Shown piece by piece: positions 1 through 61,010 of a stretch of DNA of 62,000 nucleotides; positions within the stretch are counted from its first letter, which is position 1, and the number at the start of each line of letters is the position of its first letter. The stretch is from Diphasiastrum complanatum (Eukaryota > Streptophyta > Lycopodiopsida > Lycopodiales > Lycopodiaceae). The position numbers and the translations under genes are program-made. A model generated the notes under the pieces. That model was not told the DNA's origin. It searched no databases and saw only the letters and a program-made list of their open reading frames with translations. The stretch is from positions 46,509,079-46,571,078 of the forward strand of contig CM055096.1 of assembly GCA_029204225.1 (NCBI GenBank), in the 5' to 3' direction.

Positions 1-1962
1 AGTGTACGATGATAAATCAAGCTGCTAGTAATGGTTACGAGTGAGACATGGTAGTAGTTATTGTTAAGTTGTTCGTTAGCTAGATTGACACAACGATAAA
101 AGTGGACACCATTTTTGTAAAACTAACAATGGTTTTTGTGGCTAAATTTAAGATCACTTACATAAAAAGTTCCAAGGAGTCAATGATGATTTCAATCGAG
201 CTGTCATTTTATCGTTTGAACATCATTAGTGTTATGTCACAATCATTTTGTTATGTGTATGTTTTCAAAAAAATATGCAAAGGGATTTTGACTTTGAATG
301 GTCACTATTGTAAATAGATTCTAATTGGTATCATTAAATGGGTCATTAAATTGGGTACCCGGTTATTAATGAATGAACTTAAAGTGAATTCGAGTTGTCT
401 TTGTAGATGTGCTAGTAATAGATTTTGTAACGAATATCTTAACACGAGTTGTAGAAAGAGACGTCCTAGGATACTTTGTCATCCATATAAGACAAGGTTC
501 ATCTTTTTTAGCAATAAAAATTTTAGTTCTCATTTTAAGATGGAAAATTTAGTGATATTGCCCAATTGCATGCTTGGCACCATAAAAACTTCAAATTTTA
601 AAAAAGAAGAAATTAGTCAACTTATATCCTTGGTCAAACTCAAAATATCAAAAAGAAAAAATAGAACAAATAAAATCGCAAAAATTGCTCATCTTATAAG
701 TTTTTCCTCACCATAACATACCTTAAATATGATATTTCATAACATCCTTTATCTTTTCAGATGTTGAACGACAAAAATTCTAGCGCCAGTTTTATAGTTT
801 GAAAATCATCTAAGTTGAGGAATATTCTATGAATTACAAGGATTTGCATTATTTGGTAGCCGAAATTCAAAAACTAAGTGGCAGATTTTATGTTGTGATA
901 TAACAAAGTAAAATATACACTTGTAAAACTTTGTACATTGACTTTTAAATGCTCAAAGCAATAATCAATGATGAAAAAGTAACATTGCTCTTTACTAAGT
1001 CAAAGAAACCATTAGTTTGAGTGTTTTCAGTATTGTTGAGATCTTTGTTGAGACTGTGATACAATTTTAACCTGTTAGTATTGACAGTAAATAGGATACC
1101 CACTGGATCATTCTGTAGTTGTTGAAATTAATATACTAAAAATCAATCGCTATCTAGAAACCTAAGTTACAGTTATCAACGTTCTCAAAGCTAGTATAAT
1201 TTTGGTAAAATTTCAAGCCTACCGACACTAATTAGCGTCAAAGACAACTTCGTCCAAACTTTGATGAACTTTAAAGTCTACTGACACTATTTTGGTGTTA
1301 ATGATGACACTTATCATGAGCGAGGCACTCTCATTACGCATTCAACAACATTCTTCATTCTAAATTGGGAAAGGATTATCAAGATCCATGTATAAATGTG
1401 AAAAAAAAAATTGCAACTTTCAAACAAATTTTCTTGATAATTTCATATTAAATGCATCACATCTTGAATCCCATTGCGAAAATCAAATTAGCATAAAACA
1501 ATAAATAGTCAACTACAAAAAATTGAGATCATCACTCGGGCCAAAACACAAGATAACATAATTGCTTTATCTTGTTGTAGTGATCCTTCCATAATGTCAT
1601 GTGTGTAAACTGAGTACAAAAAATGTTATCAATCTACACATCAACAAATACAAAAGGCTTGCTTCATTTATACTTCCTGCTCAACATAAACTACGATATA
1701 ATAAACGCACCAAATCAATTTTTTGTTGTGGACTTTGCCGTAACAATCCCTATTAAAGGTTAAATCATAATCAAATGGATACAATGGCAGCTGAAAAAAC
1801 TTTCATGCCAGACAATAAAGAGTATTTAACAAATATATGAGGGACCATCCTTCAAAAATTCATAAAGGCATGACTGAAAAGCTCGACCTTTGTCAATCCG
1901 TAGAGAGTCCAAAGAAGTGTAATGCGAGTACTCAAGTCTCAAAACCTTACAATATTACACAT
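1..1962. other. AT-rich sequence downstream of the ABC1K stop; no gene recognised
   Basis: This stretch lies beyond the inferred stop of the minus-strand ABC1K gene. It is AT-rich and its open frames (for example a 121-codon frame at 351-716, plus strand) have no motif I recognise and composition like random AT-rich DNA. It probably holds the 3' UTR close to 1,963 and intergenic sequence beyond. On the minus strand just past the stop, 1,830-1,905 can be read as a short peptide ending in a stop. It could be an alternative last exon if the GT right after codon 611 is used as a donor. Confidence 0.4.
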
Positions 1963-49265
<47,303 letters not shown>

Positions 49266-52200
49266 TCCACTAATTTGAACCTGATATTGTCAAAAGGAAA
49301 GGAGCCAGAAGATTTGGATTACGCTTAGCAACAACTTTCCCCATTTGCCTTAAAGATACAATTCTGAGAACCTATGTTCTTCACAGTTCTGCTCGCATTT
49401 ACTACATTCATCTCATTAACAGAAACTCAACTTGCATCCTATTCAACAATCTCAAACATATCATCACATTCCAATGCTCTGTATATGCTCACAAAACACA
49501 TTGCACAACAGTCCATCGAGCATAAAAGGCCTTCAAGAAGCCATTTGTGTTTCCACCAAAATCTGCTTTCTATCGAACATTGGCTTCGGGACAAGAATTT
49601 GCTTCAATATCGAAGATTTGCCTACGACTGGCAATCAGCATAAGCCTTAGATATCTCAAATGATCGTTGGTGACTTGCCAATGATTGGAAATCAGATTGA
49701 ACTATATGCATATGAATATGAGAAGAAGCTCAAACAACAACCTCGAAAGATAAAATAATAAGGCGCAAATCTACGACAGAAAGTCTGATGTGAAGCAAAA
49801 TGCTTCAGCTAATGCGATAGTCAGTATCTACTATCCATGTTCCCCAAGGTTTCGCGAGCATAGTGAAGAGAAGGGAGTAAAAGCGAAGCAGCAGCTGAAT
49901 AATAATAGTAATAATGCGAATAAGGTCGCGATCCATTGCTTTTCATGCTTAAGGATGATGGGTTGCGTAACGTAATGGATACAACACAGGCCTCACAATC
50001 CCCTCAAAGTTTATTGTATGGTGGAAGCCCTAACAGAGCCCTTGTCCAAAGGCGGGAAGCCTGAGGACAGGGCCCGACTTGCAATGAAGGCCAGAGGTTC
50101 TCGGGCCTTCCACGACGTAATGCCAAGTGAGAAGGTAGAGAGAGAACTCACATTCCATAGAGAGAGGAGAGAGAATGGCCATTGTAGAAAGAGAATGACA
50201 AATTTCAGAGGAGATACAAAGGTGGGTAAATATAATGCTCATGGGCTTGCTTTCAAAATACAAAGCAAACCTGAGCACTTTGCATTACGTGGGCAGGAAT
50301 AAGGCAAAATGAGCCTTTTTTGTTGGGCCCTGCCTTGCAAATTCGTTACTATGTGTTTATGGCTGATACTATGTGTTCACGTCAGTCAATAAAGTTAATT
50401 CTGAAAATCAACCTTTAAAGAGTTGTTCAAAAGTTATGTTCCATGTCATGAATCCTTTTAACTTTGAACTTTGGCACAAGGGCCCCTAGTGATAGACATG
50501 CACGAAGTCTTAACGCACGATCATGCAAACTTGCATGGCTTTGTAGCAAAATGTAAATCGCCCATGAAATTATGAAAAAGGAACAAAGCACAAGCAATAA
50601 CTATGTCATTCTCCATCGTTAACATGCAAAACCACATGCTTTGTAGCAAGTTGCATCACCCACATGAATCAACTTTCTCGCAAACAAACAATCAAACAAT
50701 CATCGTCTCTACTTTGCCAACATCCTTTGTTAGATCCATCTCATCTCGCCATCTTTATCTACTAGCAGTCGCAATTCTATCATAACCTGCTTACAATTTT
50801 CCACTTCTCAGTTTGATCTCTATTCATTTTGACACAAGCTTTGAGCTCTGGGATCGTGAGCACAACCTTTAACAAGGTGGATGCTATTACAGCTAATTGA
50901 TTCTTTTGCTGATATATTTGATAGTTGTTGAATTAGACATCTTACCTGTGCTATTGTCAATTCTGCAACTTGCTTGTTATTAGCTTATTACAAAGGATCA
51001 TGTTAGTGCCATGTCTATACTTTCCACACTCATGAATTGCATATGTTGTGCTCTATGAGCACTCAATTGAGACTTGAGTTTTGACGCAATTCTAATAGTC
51101 ACCTTAATACGCCATTGGGTTCATTGCAAATCTGCACGGCTAATTCAAATAGTTTAGAAGCGGTTGAAGCTCGAAGGGCCAACCGAGAACAAAACTTCCA
51201 TGTGCTCTTTTGCTCATCTTCTCGAAAGCACACCTTCAGGAGCGCTCATTGGAATATTTGTAATAGGTAGGTGTGTTGAGTTCTTGGAAGCTTTTGGGGC
51301 TTTTTGGTCAACTGAACCCCATGCTTCAAGATCTCTATCTTCCATGGTAGACGATGATGCCAATTTGCTTCAAAAACCTATTAAAACTTTAGAATTTGAA
51401 TTTTGTTCGTATGAGAATTTTTCATAATGCAGACCAAGATAAAGGCATTTGTGTAATCCTCTTTGTTGCAAGGTGGGTTAGTTACTATTCTATGGAAGTT
51501 GAGCACCAAATGGGGATTAGGGCATAATGTGGTACTCCTTACTTTGTCTTGTGGTAAACGTAAAATTTTTGTTAGGAGAGTTGTATGAAGAATTCATGGT
51601 TTAAAAAAAATCTTATAAATGCTTTCTCAATTACTTCAGAGAGTTTCAAATCTGTAAATAGGTGTATAGTTTGTGCAATCTTATGTATATCATTCATGGG
51701 TTGTGGTATCATCATGAGTATTCCCATGTGGTACGTCCTGCATGAAACATTATTATTTTACCTCTCTAGAAGATTTTGTTGGATGCTTGATGCGTCAACT
51801 ATTTTATGAAGAACTTCATGTATTATTAGGATGAGCATGGTTGCTATCTATCGATTTTATGGCATAAAATTAAATTATAGGACAAGTTGAAAATTTTCAT
51901 AATTTTTGGCTATGGCCTACAGTCCTTAGTTAGATGGGCAAAACTAAGAATTTTTTTTTTAATGGTCTACTTATATGTTTTTTCTGTTGATTAGTTTCGA
52001 TGGTGGTTTTAGGTGATAAAATCATTTGCAACTCTCGTTTGGTCTGACTATGACTATTTTAGATAAGCTCATTGTTGCAATCTTCTTCTTTTCGAAAGAA
52101 TTCTCAATAAGTAGCTTGACGTTAGATTTTGAGCATGTTGGTTTTCATTTTCTTTAATCTGAACTTCTATCCCAACAATATGGTTTAGCTCTCTACAAAC

Positions 52201-53280
52201 ATTCTTGTGATCATTTGTCATGAGCCTTCTTATCGAGAGGCTTATTGCTTATGCGAACGAGAGGAGTTTATTTGGCAGTGATGTTGTTAGTGTTTATATC
52301 CAAATGACAATTTTGTCTTCTCTTGACATTTGGTAGGCTTTGATGCAAGGAAAATTCTTTGATGAAATTCTTAGTGGAAGATATGTCCAAGGCTAGTTTG
52401 GCACCTATTTGTTTACTACTCTCAATCAGCCAAACTTTGCTAAATCTTTGGGAGGGCCAAATTAATTATATTGAACATTCTAGAAGTGATAGCAATCTAA
52501 AACCTGTTACTCCAATACATCATATATGATGAGAGTATTTTGTGCTATGACGTTTTTCTTTGGCATTTGATTTTGCCATTCTTGTAATTTGGTTATTTAT
52601 ACCTTGATCTATGAGTCTATGTTGGTACATTTTTTTTAAAAAATTATACAATTATGTGGGTAGATGTTTCATGAGATGAGTTATACAATTATTTGTTGTA
52701 GGGTGGTAACTCGTTGTCATGTCCAAAACTGTTGACTGGTTGTATTTGTATATGATTGATATGAATTTGGTATGAGTGTATGTATGGGCTTTGTAGTTTG
52801 TTGAGTATCGGTTACAATGTCAGCTTTATTTAGTCTCCAAATATGGTAGAAGATAATAGACATTTTGTAGAGATTGTTTGGGTGTTTTTTTTAAAAGATG
52901 GAAAATATGCCTTTTGTCAAAAAATGGATAAATTGTGAGCATGTACCATGTCATTTGTCCATGGGTAATTTGACAAAGATTGATTGATATAGTTGTTTGT
53001 CTATTACAATATTGTTTTATTTGCAAGTATATATTTATAAAGGATTTATTAAGGATAGTAAAAAAAATCTTTGTGACGGGCTGTTTTTAGTGCATATAGA
53101 AAGTTTTGTGACATTTTGTGTTATTGGATTATATTGTTGCACAACAATTTCTTGTTTATAAATTTTCATTGACCAGAATGGTCAAAATGGATCATAATTT
53201 ATCTTTGTAGCGGGCAAGTAAAAGCGATACGGGCACAAAGGCCCTAGATGACTTTTTGGCAAAGTCGTCACGATAGCCTC
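49266..53280. other. ABC1K upstream and intergenic region, no gene supported
   Basis: The first few hundred bases should contain the ABC1K promoter and possibly a 5' UTR exon, but I cannot place a TATA box with confidence. A GC-richer island at 50,020-50,290 holds a 94-codon plus frame and an 82-codon minus frame over the same bases; neither shows a family. From 50,300 to 53,280 the sequence is AT-rich and featureless. Confidence 0.4.
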
Positions 53281-53302
53281 ACCTACCAAGACGAGAAACA
53301 AT

Positions 53303-54229
53303 ATGGCGGACACCAAAGAGTCTGAGAGGTCCGAGAGAAAATACCCTCGCAACAGGAGGGGTGGCAGAGAAGACATCGATCAAAGCCAGTACTCCACCAA
53401 GGTTGAGATCATTGCGGCTCTGCAACCACAACCTGAGTGGCGGAACAAAGTCCTAAAGGATAGCAGGCAGCTGCAAGAATACTTGAGGGCACCAGCATGG
53501 AAAAGAGTCGATCCATTCTATATGCCGATCAAATGAAAAAATCCATGGCCAGCGGAGTGACCACGAGATGAAGAAGTAAACTGGCCAATCATACCAGGAA
53601 TCTCAAAAAGCACCTCGATGGACGACCTGAGGTTACAACTATTAGATTTTGGGCACAAGCACAAATCTAACGTCGATCTGTGCGTAAGGGAGAGCGCCGA
53701 GTATTGCAGATCAATGGCTTTCCTGATGAATTAGCAGTGTTTTTGGGATAGAGGCCTGGACCCAATTCAAATCAATCCCAACGTGGCCTTCCAATCGGAA
53801 GACGATCACAAGATGATATTGTACTACCGAGCGGCCTTCATGTCTTCCAGATATGTCATGATGATTGAAGATTGGCAAGAGTTTGGATTCATCGAAAAAG
53901 TACATAATTACCTGAGGCCATTATCTTATGGAAGCAAATTACGCTTCCAAGTCTTTGAAGCCCTGGGAAGAAAAATGAGTGTCCGAAACTAGATCGTGCG
54001 GCGATAAGGAGAGCATGACTCGCAAGAGGTTCTCAAGAGGGCTAGAATGCAGTGGCCATTGAGAGATCTCAAGTTTTGCGAAACCATTTTGCGGCAGATA
54101 AGCACCTGGTTTTACGGAAGCGAAAGAAGATCCATGCTTTTCCAAGTGCCAAGCGGAATAACGTCATTCTACATGTGTTGCAGTGGGTCCTGCAACAGAT
54201 TAGGGGTGGATGATGTTGGCAGATTCTAG
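53303..54229 (+). pseudogene. Unrecognised ~310-codon gene with in-frame stops
   Basis: One reading frame from MADTKESERSERKYPRNRRG continues for about 310 codons with only point stops (53,534 TGA, 53,558 TGA, 53,733 TAG, 53,990 TAG, then TAA). Protein-like blocks include STKVEIIAALQPQPEWRNKV, WDRGLDPIQINPNVAF, YYRAAFMSSRYVMMIEDWQE and MQWPLRDLKFCETILRQIST. It has no indel-driven frame change, so decay is recent or limited. I do not recognise the family; it may be a retroelement gag-like protein or a captured host gene. Confidence 0.5.
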
Positions 54230-54399
54230 AGAATTTCCAAGATGTCGAGCCAAGCTGTCATAAAGAATTCCTCTCACCCTAGACCGAGGAGGTCTCAGAA
54301 GGAGGAGAGCAGAAAGAAGATGAGAGCCGAGGAGTACTAGCTAGGAATACACATGCATCTCATGTGAGCCTGCATGGTGAATCCCAAGGAAGGAATGAC

Positions 54400-54700
54400 C
54401 ATGTAAGAGCTAGTGTTATTTCCTAGGCAATGTAATAAATGTAGACCCCTCTTAAATAAATTAGAGTGAGCCACTTTCTGATGGTGACCTCTAGTGGAAG
54501 AGCTAATTCCACATGCAATTTGTAAATAGTGGAATTGCCACTTAGGCTCCACATGGGCAGCCTTCTTGTTTATTTAAGAGCCCCCCTCTCTTGTGAGGGA
54601 GCTTTACTTGTATTGTCATTTCCTCTTGTTGAATAAAGAAGATCTTCCACGAGTTATTGGCAATCTTGGAGCTCCTTTTTCATGGCAGCTTTCTTGAGTG
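54400..54700 (+). promoter_or_regulatory. LTR-like promoter and poly(A) region
   Basis: TTGTTTATTTAAGAGCCCCCCTC (about 54,568-54,590) followed 40-50 bases later by TTGTTGAATAAAGAAG looks like the U3-R-U5 order of a plant LTR. No primer site or matching second LTR is seen. Confidence 0.35.
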
Positions 54701-56870
54701 AATCTCCTATGAACATGCTTTGCTTTCTCTTGTTTGTGGATGTGGAGTAGATTAAATTTCCTATTTTCTTTCCTTTATGCATTGTGGATTAGTTTCTTGT
54801 TCTTGCTTAAGTAATTTCCAGCATCCAGATAAACTAAATAGGCTGGATTTGTGATTTAGATCTTGTATATCTTCTAACAATCCAATTTTTTATTGTTCTT
54901 GGATTATCCAAGAATCAAGAGATGGGTGTTTCTTGATTTTTGGATTGCTAGTATGTTGTTAGGTAGTTAGTTTTTTGTTTCTTGTTTCTTGTTCTTGATC
55001 TGTAGATTAATCTATGTGCATTACTATTCCCTGAATATCTAGAGTTAATTAGTAACAAGAATTGTTGATTGTTCACTTGTTTGGAATGCTGATCTGTATG
55101 TGAATAAGTCCTGGTTGCATGTGAATGTGTATGCATGTAGCTGGAGTGTTCGAATCCTAATCATACCATTGATAGGCTAGGAAACGAGTTTGAGCAAATC
55201 TTTAAAGCTTTATGCCTGAACCGGTTCAAACTAAGAAGATTAATCCCCACGTACCAGCTTCCTGGAACGGACAGAAACACTAGGTTTTCAGAGTAAGAGA
55301 AACAAAAAAAAAATGTGTTTACAGATTCGCAACAGGAATCTGTGAACAGGGGTGTATCCGAATCTCAACTCAGAGAAGAATAGATACCAGAATATGAGGT
55401 AGTGGATTAAACAGTTGCAAGAAGAAGAAACCCTTGAAGTTGGTAAAGTAATTGAAAATTTCATTTAGTCGGATTAGATCATTGTGCTTTCACTAAAGTT
55501 GAGTTATTTTTTAAGAATAGATAATTCAAAATGACTGCAGAACTCACAAATCCTGCAAATTTGCTAACAGTTCAGTATTATAATGACATCTCAATTTTTT
55601 TTTAGAGGATTACTCCTAGATTAAGAATTAAAACAATTTTTTTTATTTAATTTTAAATTTTAAATTTTGTAAATTTTGAAATTAATTATTTTTGTTGGTA
55701 CATTTCAAATTAATTCTAACAATTATAAATGAGTTTGGACAAAAGCTTGTGCAAGATCTTCATCAAATTTGAATTTAAAAATATCTGATAATATGAAAGG
55801 GCCAAACAGAATGAATGAGGATTGAAATCTTTATCCATACAAAGGAATTTTGTTGGATTTAATATAAGAGTTGCTAAAATCCAGTTTGAGATATTTCACA
55901 TCATTGTAATTTTATATTCAAAGTTTATGACAATTTAAATATGTTGATGGAGTACTATCAAGCTGGTTAATAAAAAGAAAAACAATCTGATTTTTTTTTT
56001 ATAAGTTGTAAGTGATAGAAATTGTTTAATGACTTATTTATCTGGATGCTTTTTGTGTATTTGTGATCAATCTTATTATAGAATAACTTATTCATGTAAA
56101 TGAATTTTTAAACATTTCATACATTAACTCGCTTAGGAAGAAGTACAATGTTCACTATATGTCTATGATTCTCCTTTGTACCTCGGAAGAATGTGATTAT
56201 TGGGGGAATAAATATTTAAGAGGGGGAAGAAGAGTGGGCATCGGAGGTAGTATATGTGCTATGAAATTGTATTTTGTAGTTAGGAATTTTTGGAAATCCC
56301 AATGAATGATTGCATTGTACAGGGTATGAATATAAATTAAATAGATCATCATTTGTGAGTTCGGCGAAGATTAGATTTATCAGGATCTTATAAAAAGTCA
56401 ATAACTCTTACCAAGCTACAAAAATTCCAAAATTTGTCATAAAGAATCTTTGTCAATTCTACCACATATTTATGTGTGTCAGATTTATTCACTATAAGGT
56501 CGGTGAAGGTTAATGTTACTGGATTTGTCAAAAAACAGCCAGATTAGTGATTTATTATCAAAAATAACAGTGAAGAACCTTCGTCGAGTCAACCCTTGTC
56601 CAATGAACCTTCGTCTACACTATTTTTAGGTTTTGATCTACCAGATCTACTCTCTATCAAATTTTTGAGCCATTCTGTTATAATTTGATAGAGATCCTGA
56701 AAAAAAAAATCTTTATTTTAGTGACGATCACTTGATCAAGATCTATTTTTTCAAAAATCAGAAATCTAGTTATTTTCAATTGATAGAGATTTTATAGATC
56801 TGATCTGATCTGAAATAGGATTTTTGTTTGAAAAATCTAGATCCAATCTCTTTATTTAATTGACATAATT
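54700..56870. other. AT-rich intergenic sequence, no gene recognised
   Basis: No coding frame or repeat is supported. It could include LTR or leader sequence of the gag relic that follows. Confidence 0.4.
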
Positions 56871-56877
56871 TGGAATT

Positions 56878-57963
56878 ATGGTTGAAGGAGGACCAATGAA
56901 CCCACCACCAATTGTTGTTAGGAAGTCTCCTCGTTTAGATATACCAAAGTACAATGGGTTATCTGATCTCATCAGATTTCTCTAGATCTTTTCTGAATCA
57001 TGTAGAGTTTATGACGAAGTCTTTCCACAAGATAAACTTCAGTGATTTCCTATGGCCTTAACTGGAGTTGCTCAAGATTGGTTTTATAACCAAGAAGAAG
57101 CAGAACGCACAGATTGGGAAGTGGTTAAAGCCACTCTCATAACAAGATATTAGCCCATAAAATTTATGAAAGATCTCTTTCTTCTTTTAAGTATAATTAA
57201 AATAGGAAAGAGAGAGGCAGTACGAGATTATATTGAACACGTTAAAGTGTGATCCTGATCTAATCAATGACGATGCTTTGATTATGTGGTTTTTAGCAGG
57301 TCTACCTAAATAGATTAGACGTGAGTTGAAACACCATAATGAATATGCTACAATACAAAACGCTATGGACAATGCAATTTGTGAGGAGGATGAAGATTCT
57401 AACGATGAACCAAATGTTGGAATGTTGTCTTATATGGCAGAGCAAACTACGACAACATCTACCACCATTGTATCAACAAATATCAATGTTACTATAGAGA
57501 AGATGATCGACGAGTTCGAGAAACTTGGTCAAAAATAGTAGATGCGGCTGGAAAAGATGTAGTCTCAACTCGATGAAAATATTAAAGCCTTGGAAGAATT
57601 CCATGGTAAAGTGAACAAAAAACTTGAAAAGTTTGCAAAGACTTTTTCTAGCTGGGAAAATGTCTGGTGTTCAATTTGTGCAGGAAATCATACTATGAAT
57701 GAATGTCTAACATTGAAACAGTGAATGACAAATACTATTTGTCATCTGTATAACTCTACGGGACATGAAATAGCCTTTTGCTCATTTAATCCCCGGATTA
57801 TCCGGCAAAGGTATGCTAAGCTTCAGTATCGAGAACCTACTTATTCAAAAGGTTCTGATGGAAAGCCTTTCAATTTTGCTCTTGGATTTCCAAAACAACT
57901 AGCTCTGCTAGCTCCAACCAGACAGAGTGCTCCTCTTGCTAATATAATGGAACTAAAACCTTA
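56878..57963 (+). pseudogene. Ty3/gypsy-type gag with zinc knuckles, several stops
   Basis: From ATG 56,878 (MVEGGPMNPPPIVVRKSPRL) the sequence reads DIPKYNGLSD, ALTGVAQDWFYNQEEAERTD and LIMWFLAGLP, characteristic of retrotransposon gag. A first zinc knuckle, CSICAGNHTMNEC, lies at about 57,670. A second, CHLYNSTGHEIAFC, has Tyr where Cys is expected. In-frame stops occur at several points (for example 56,983, 57,151, 57,311, 57,536). No protease or polymerase follows in order. Confidence 0.7.
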
Positions 57964-58149
57964 ACATGGTAATGAGCAATGGAACTATAGCAATGATCAT
58001 GAGAGTGGTCCTTCAGAGCAGTATGTTATTTATGTTGTCGCACAACAACAAGCAGCTAGAAGAAGAGTATGTATTCGAGGAAGAAGATACACAGCCAAAA
58101 CCTCAAGGCAACCCAAATCAAGCTTTTGGATCATGATTACCTCCTCCTG

Positions 58150-59190
58150 TTGTTGCTACCGTATCAATTGTAGATTCTGGTGACGCTATGAGTTTAGTTA
58201 CTAACCTTGCGTGAGTGATCCATGAAGAGAATCGAGAGGAGGAAATCGCGAAACAGTCGCTACAACCATGATCCTCTTGCGACTCGGATGGAGTTCAGAT
58301 GCGATCGCTGGACACTGCCAGCTGAATCACTCTTACAGTCCTCCAGAATGTAGTCAGGCATTGCTGATCTACATTTATAAAATTAATGCAACATTCAACA
58401 TAGTTTCAACCAAGGTGTGAAATTAAAATGAACAAGAAAACTTAGACACACAAAAATCAGCAGACACATTTGCATTCGAGATCAGACATGACAAGAAAAT
58501 CATCTATATTGATCCTTCTCTGATTATTCAAGCACTGGATGCAAATCCACACAGTGCGTTGGTGTGGGAGAAACACGGTTCTCTCACGAGTAATCATCTC
58601 GCTTTACTAGCGGACAGTTGGATCTACAAATCCTAGATAGAATTGTCTTCGCACACAGGCGGACATGTATTCTGTGATTTTGTCTTGATCGCTTACTAGC
58701 ATCAGACTACTTCATTACACTATATGTGTATTCTATCATCATTTGTCAAGTATCATCCAACAAGTATATAGTCGCTCTATGTAACCTTTTAAATTAGAGT
58801 GATTAAGCATCTACAACTAATCAAAAAATTACAAGAGTGGCAGATTAGCCACGACCTAAAGTGTATCTGCTGACATGATCCCATCATATCAGACATCTGC
58901 ACTTCTGGGTACTTGCATGATCTCGCTGGTACTCTTTGGACGTGAAGGGCAGGAAAAGATTTCACGACGTTGGTTTCGTTTCCTTCGTGGGTTTCGTTTC
59001 CATCATTGGTTTTGCTCGTCTGCCTTTCTCTCGTAGTGGACCGCAAAAGATTCTCGTTTGTGAATCTTTTGTGTTCACGAACCATTTGTGATCGTCTCCT
59101 TTGACTTTTGTGTTCACAAAACTTTTCGTGTTTCGTGTCTCCTGACTTTCGTGTTAGCAAATATTTGTCAGGCTGAGGGCTGAAAGCTAG
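58150..59190 (-). other. Probable 3' end/LTR of the copia fragment
   Basis: This lies downstream (in minus orientation) of the copia RNase H. It has no recognised coding motif. TTCGTGTTCACGAACC and related words recur at 59,060-59,150. LTR identity is inferred from position only. Confidence 0.3.
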
Positions 59191-59199
59191 CAAGGCTTT

Positions 59200-60468
59200 G
59201 TAAACAAAAACGTTTTGTTTCTTTAGCTCCCTCTCAAAGCATGATAGCTTTACGATCCCGAGACTGTTCCTCTGTCTCTCAAAGAGTCCTTTGTCCAGGA
59301 ATTTGGTGAAAATGTCAACAACCATGTCTTTCGTTCCGATGAAGGTGGTCTGCAACATCTTCTTTTCAATTGGATCCCTGATCAAGTGGTACTTGATCGC
59401 AATGTGCTTCGTTCTAGAATGGAACATGGGATCTTTCGTCAGGTGTATTGCAGAGGTGTTGTCCATCTGCAAGACCAGGGGCTCTTTCGTTGTTTCTCCC
59501 AATTTGTCCAAAAACTACCTTAGCCAGATTATTTCATTGGCCATCTTTGCTGCTGCAACATATTCTGCTTTGTAAGATGACTGGGCTACAATGGTCTACT
59601 TCGAACTGACCCAGAGAACTGCTACTCCTGATGCGATGGTGCATCTTCTCGAGACACTTTTACAGTCGTCCTTGAGAGATGCCCAACTAGCGTCGTTGTA
59701 GGAAAGTATCCTGAAACCTGTACCACGACAATAACACAAGCCATAATCCCTCATTAATTGAAGATATTACAAAATTCATTTTGCAATCTTCCAATGTGTC
59801 GAGTCTAGATTCGTGCAGAATTGGCTCATCCTGAATACTGCATAAACTATATCAGGGTGTGTGTTGTCTGCAAGGTACATCAGTGATCCTATCAAATTCT
59901 TGTAAGGTGTGAGTTGCATCTGTTCTCTCTCTTGCTCAGTCTTTGGACAGTCATCATTTGTCAGCACCATCCCTGCGAGCATTGGAGTGTTCGCTCCTTT
60001 GTAGTTCAACATCCCAAAGTCCTCTAGGATCTTTTGGGTGTATCTGGACTGGTGAAGGTACAACTTACCTCCCTCATAGTCCCTTTCAATTTGTAAGCCT
60101 AGGTAACACTTGGTTTCTTCCACATCCACGATCTCAAAATGTTTCGAGATGTCTGTCTTCACTTCAGCAATTAGCTGCTCACTCTTGCAAAGTATTAGAG
60201 TGTCGTCCACATATACATCCACAATAATGATCTGCCCATCTGTAGTTCTGACATAAACATTAGAATCAACTAACCAAGGCTTGAATCCTAATGATTTCAG
60301 GGCTTGATCTTTCTTCTTGTGCCATTGTCGAGCTGACTGTTTCAGACCGTAGATACATCTGTACATTCCGCATGCATAGTCAGGAAGTGAATTCGAGACA
60401 TATATTGGGGGTTGATCCATATAGACCTCTTCGTCTAGTTCGCCATGCAAGAAGGCTGTTTTGATGAT
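59200..60468 (-). pseudogene. Ty1/copia reverse transcriptase and RNase H fragment
   Basis: It starts mid-polyprotein at KTAFLHGELDEEVYMDQPP (about 60,462). It continues MYRCIYGLKQSARQWHK, the catalytic VDVYVDDTLIL, CYLGLQIERDYEGGKLYLHQ and LIGSLMYLADNTHPDIVYAV. A stop lies near 59,775. RNase H pieces follow: SSYKAEYVAAAKMANEIIWL, LVLQMDNTSAIHLTKDP and IDKF-type DMVVDIFTKFLDKGL. Gag, protease and integrase are absent, so it is a truncated relic. Confidence 0.88.
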
Positions 60469-60474
60469 TAGAAA

Positions 60475-61010
60475 GTTAACAAAAGGACTTTAGGCCTTTT
60501 TTCAAAACTTTTAACATCGTAGGGCCTAAATGTCAAGTTAGTGAATAACATAGGGGTTCCCACCAAATTTCAATTTCAAATTGGTTTCCTCCAATCATTG
60601 AATGAGTTCCCACTCTTTTTTAAATTTGAATAGTTAGGGAGGTAGAAATTAGCCAATAGGAATCGGGACGTCCATCTCCTCAATTCTCTATATAAGTAGC
60701 AATTTTGAATGATTGTACATGTTTTCATCCTCATTCCAATACAAGTAGATTGGCTCTCTTATGGAATGGATTTGTGAATGTCCTTGCTCTTTATCTCTTT
60801 TCCTCCATCTCTCATATTTTTGTTGTATTTGCTAATTTTTGGATCTGAAGCTTATTGGAATTGCTAGTTCTTATCATTTTTTAAGGAGAAAGGGAGAGAG
60901 AGAAAGAGTAAGCTATCGTCATCGTGGATTGAGGATTAATGGTTGTAGCGTTAATGCTTAGTGATAATTGATCTGAGAGTTAATTGTGAATCATCCATGC
61001 ACGTTGGATT
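60475..61010 (+). promoter_or_regulatory. LTR-like or promoter region with TATA box
   Basis: TCTCTATATAAGTAGC (about 60,687-60,702) is followed by an AT-rich leader. It starts abruptly where the copia frame breaks off (60,469), so it may be a solo LTR inserted there. No duplicate is seen in the window. Confidence 0.3.

Noticed and set aside
351-716. 121-codon plus-strand frame near the left edge
   Set aside because: No motif, AT-rich composition typical of chance frames, no neighbours to support it.
50018-50302. Overlapping 94-codon and 82-codon frames in a GC-richer island
   Set aside because: Opposite-strand frames over the same bases with no recognisable domain; left as unassigned sequence.
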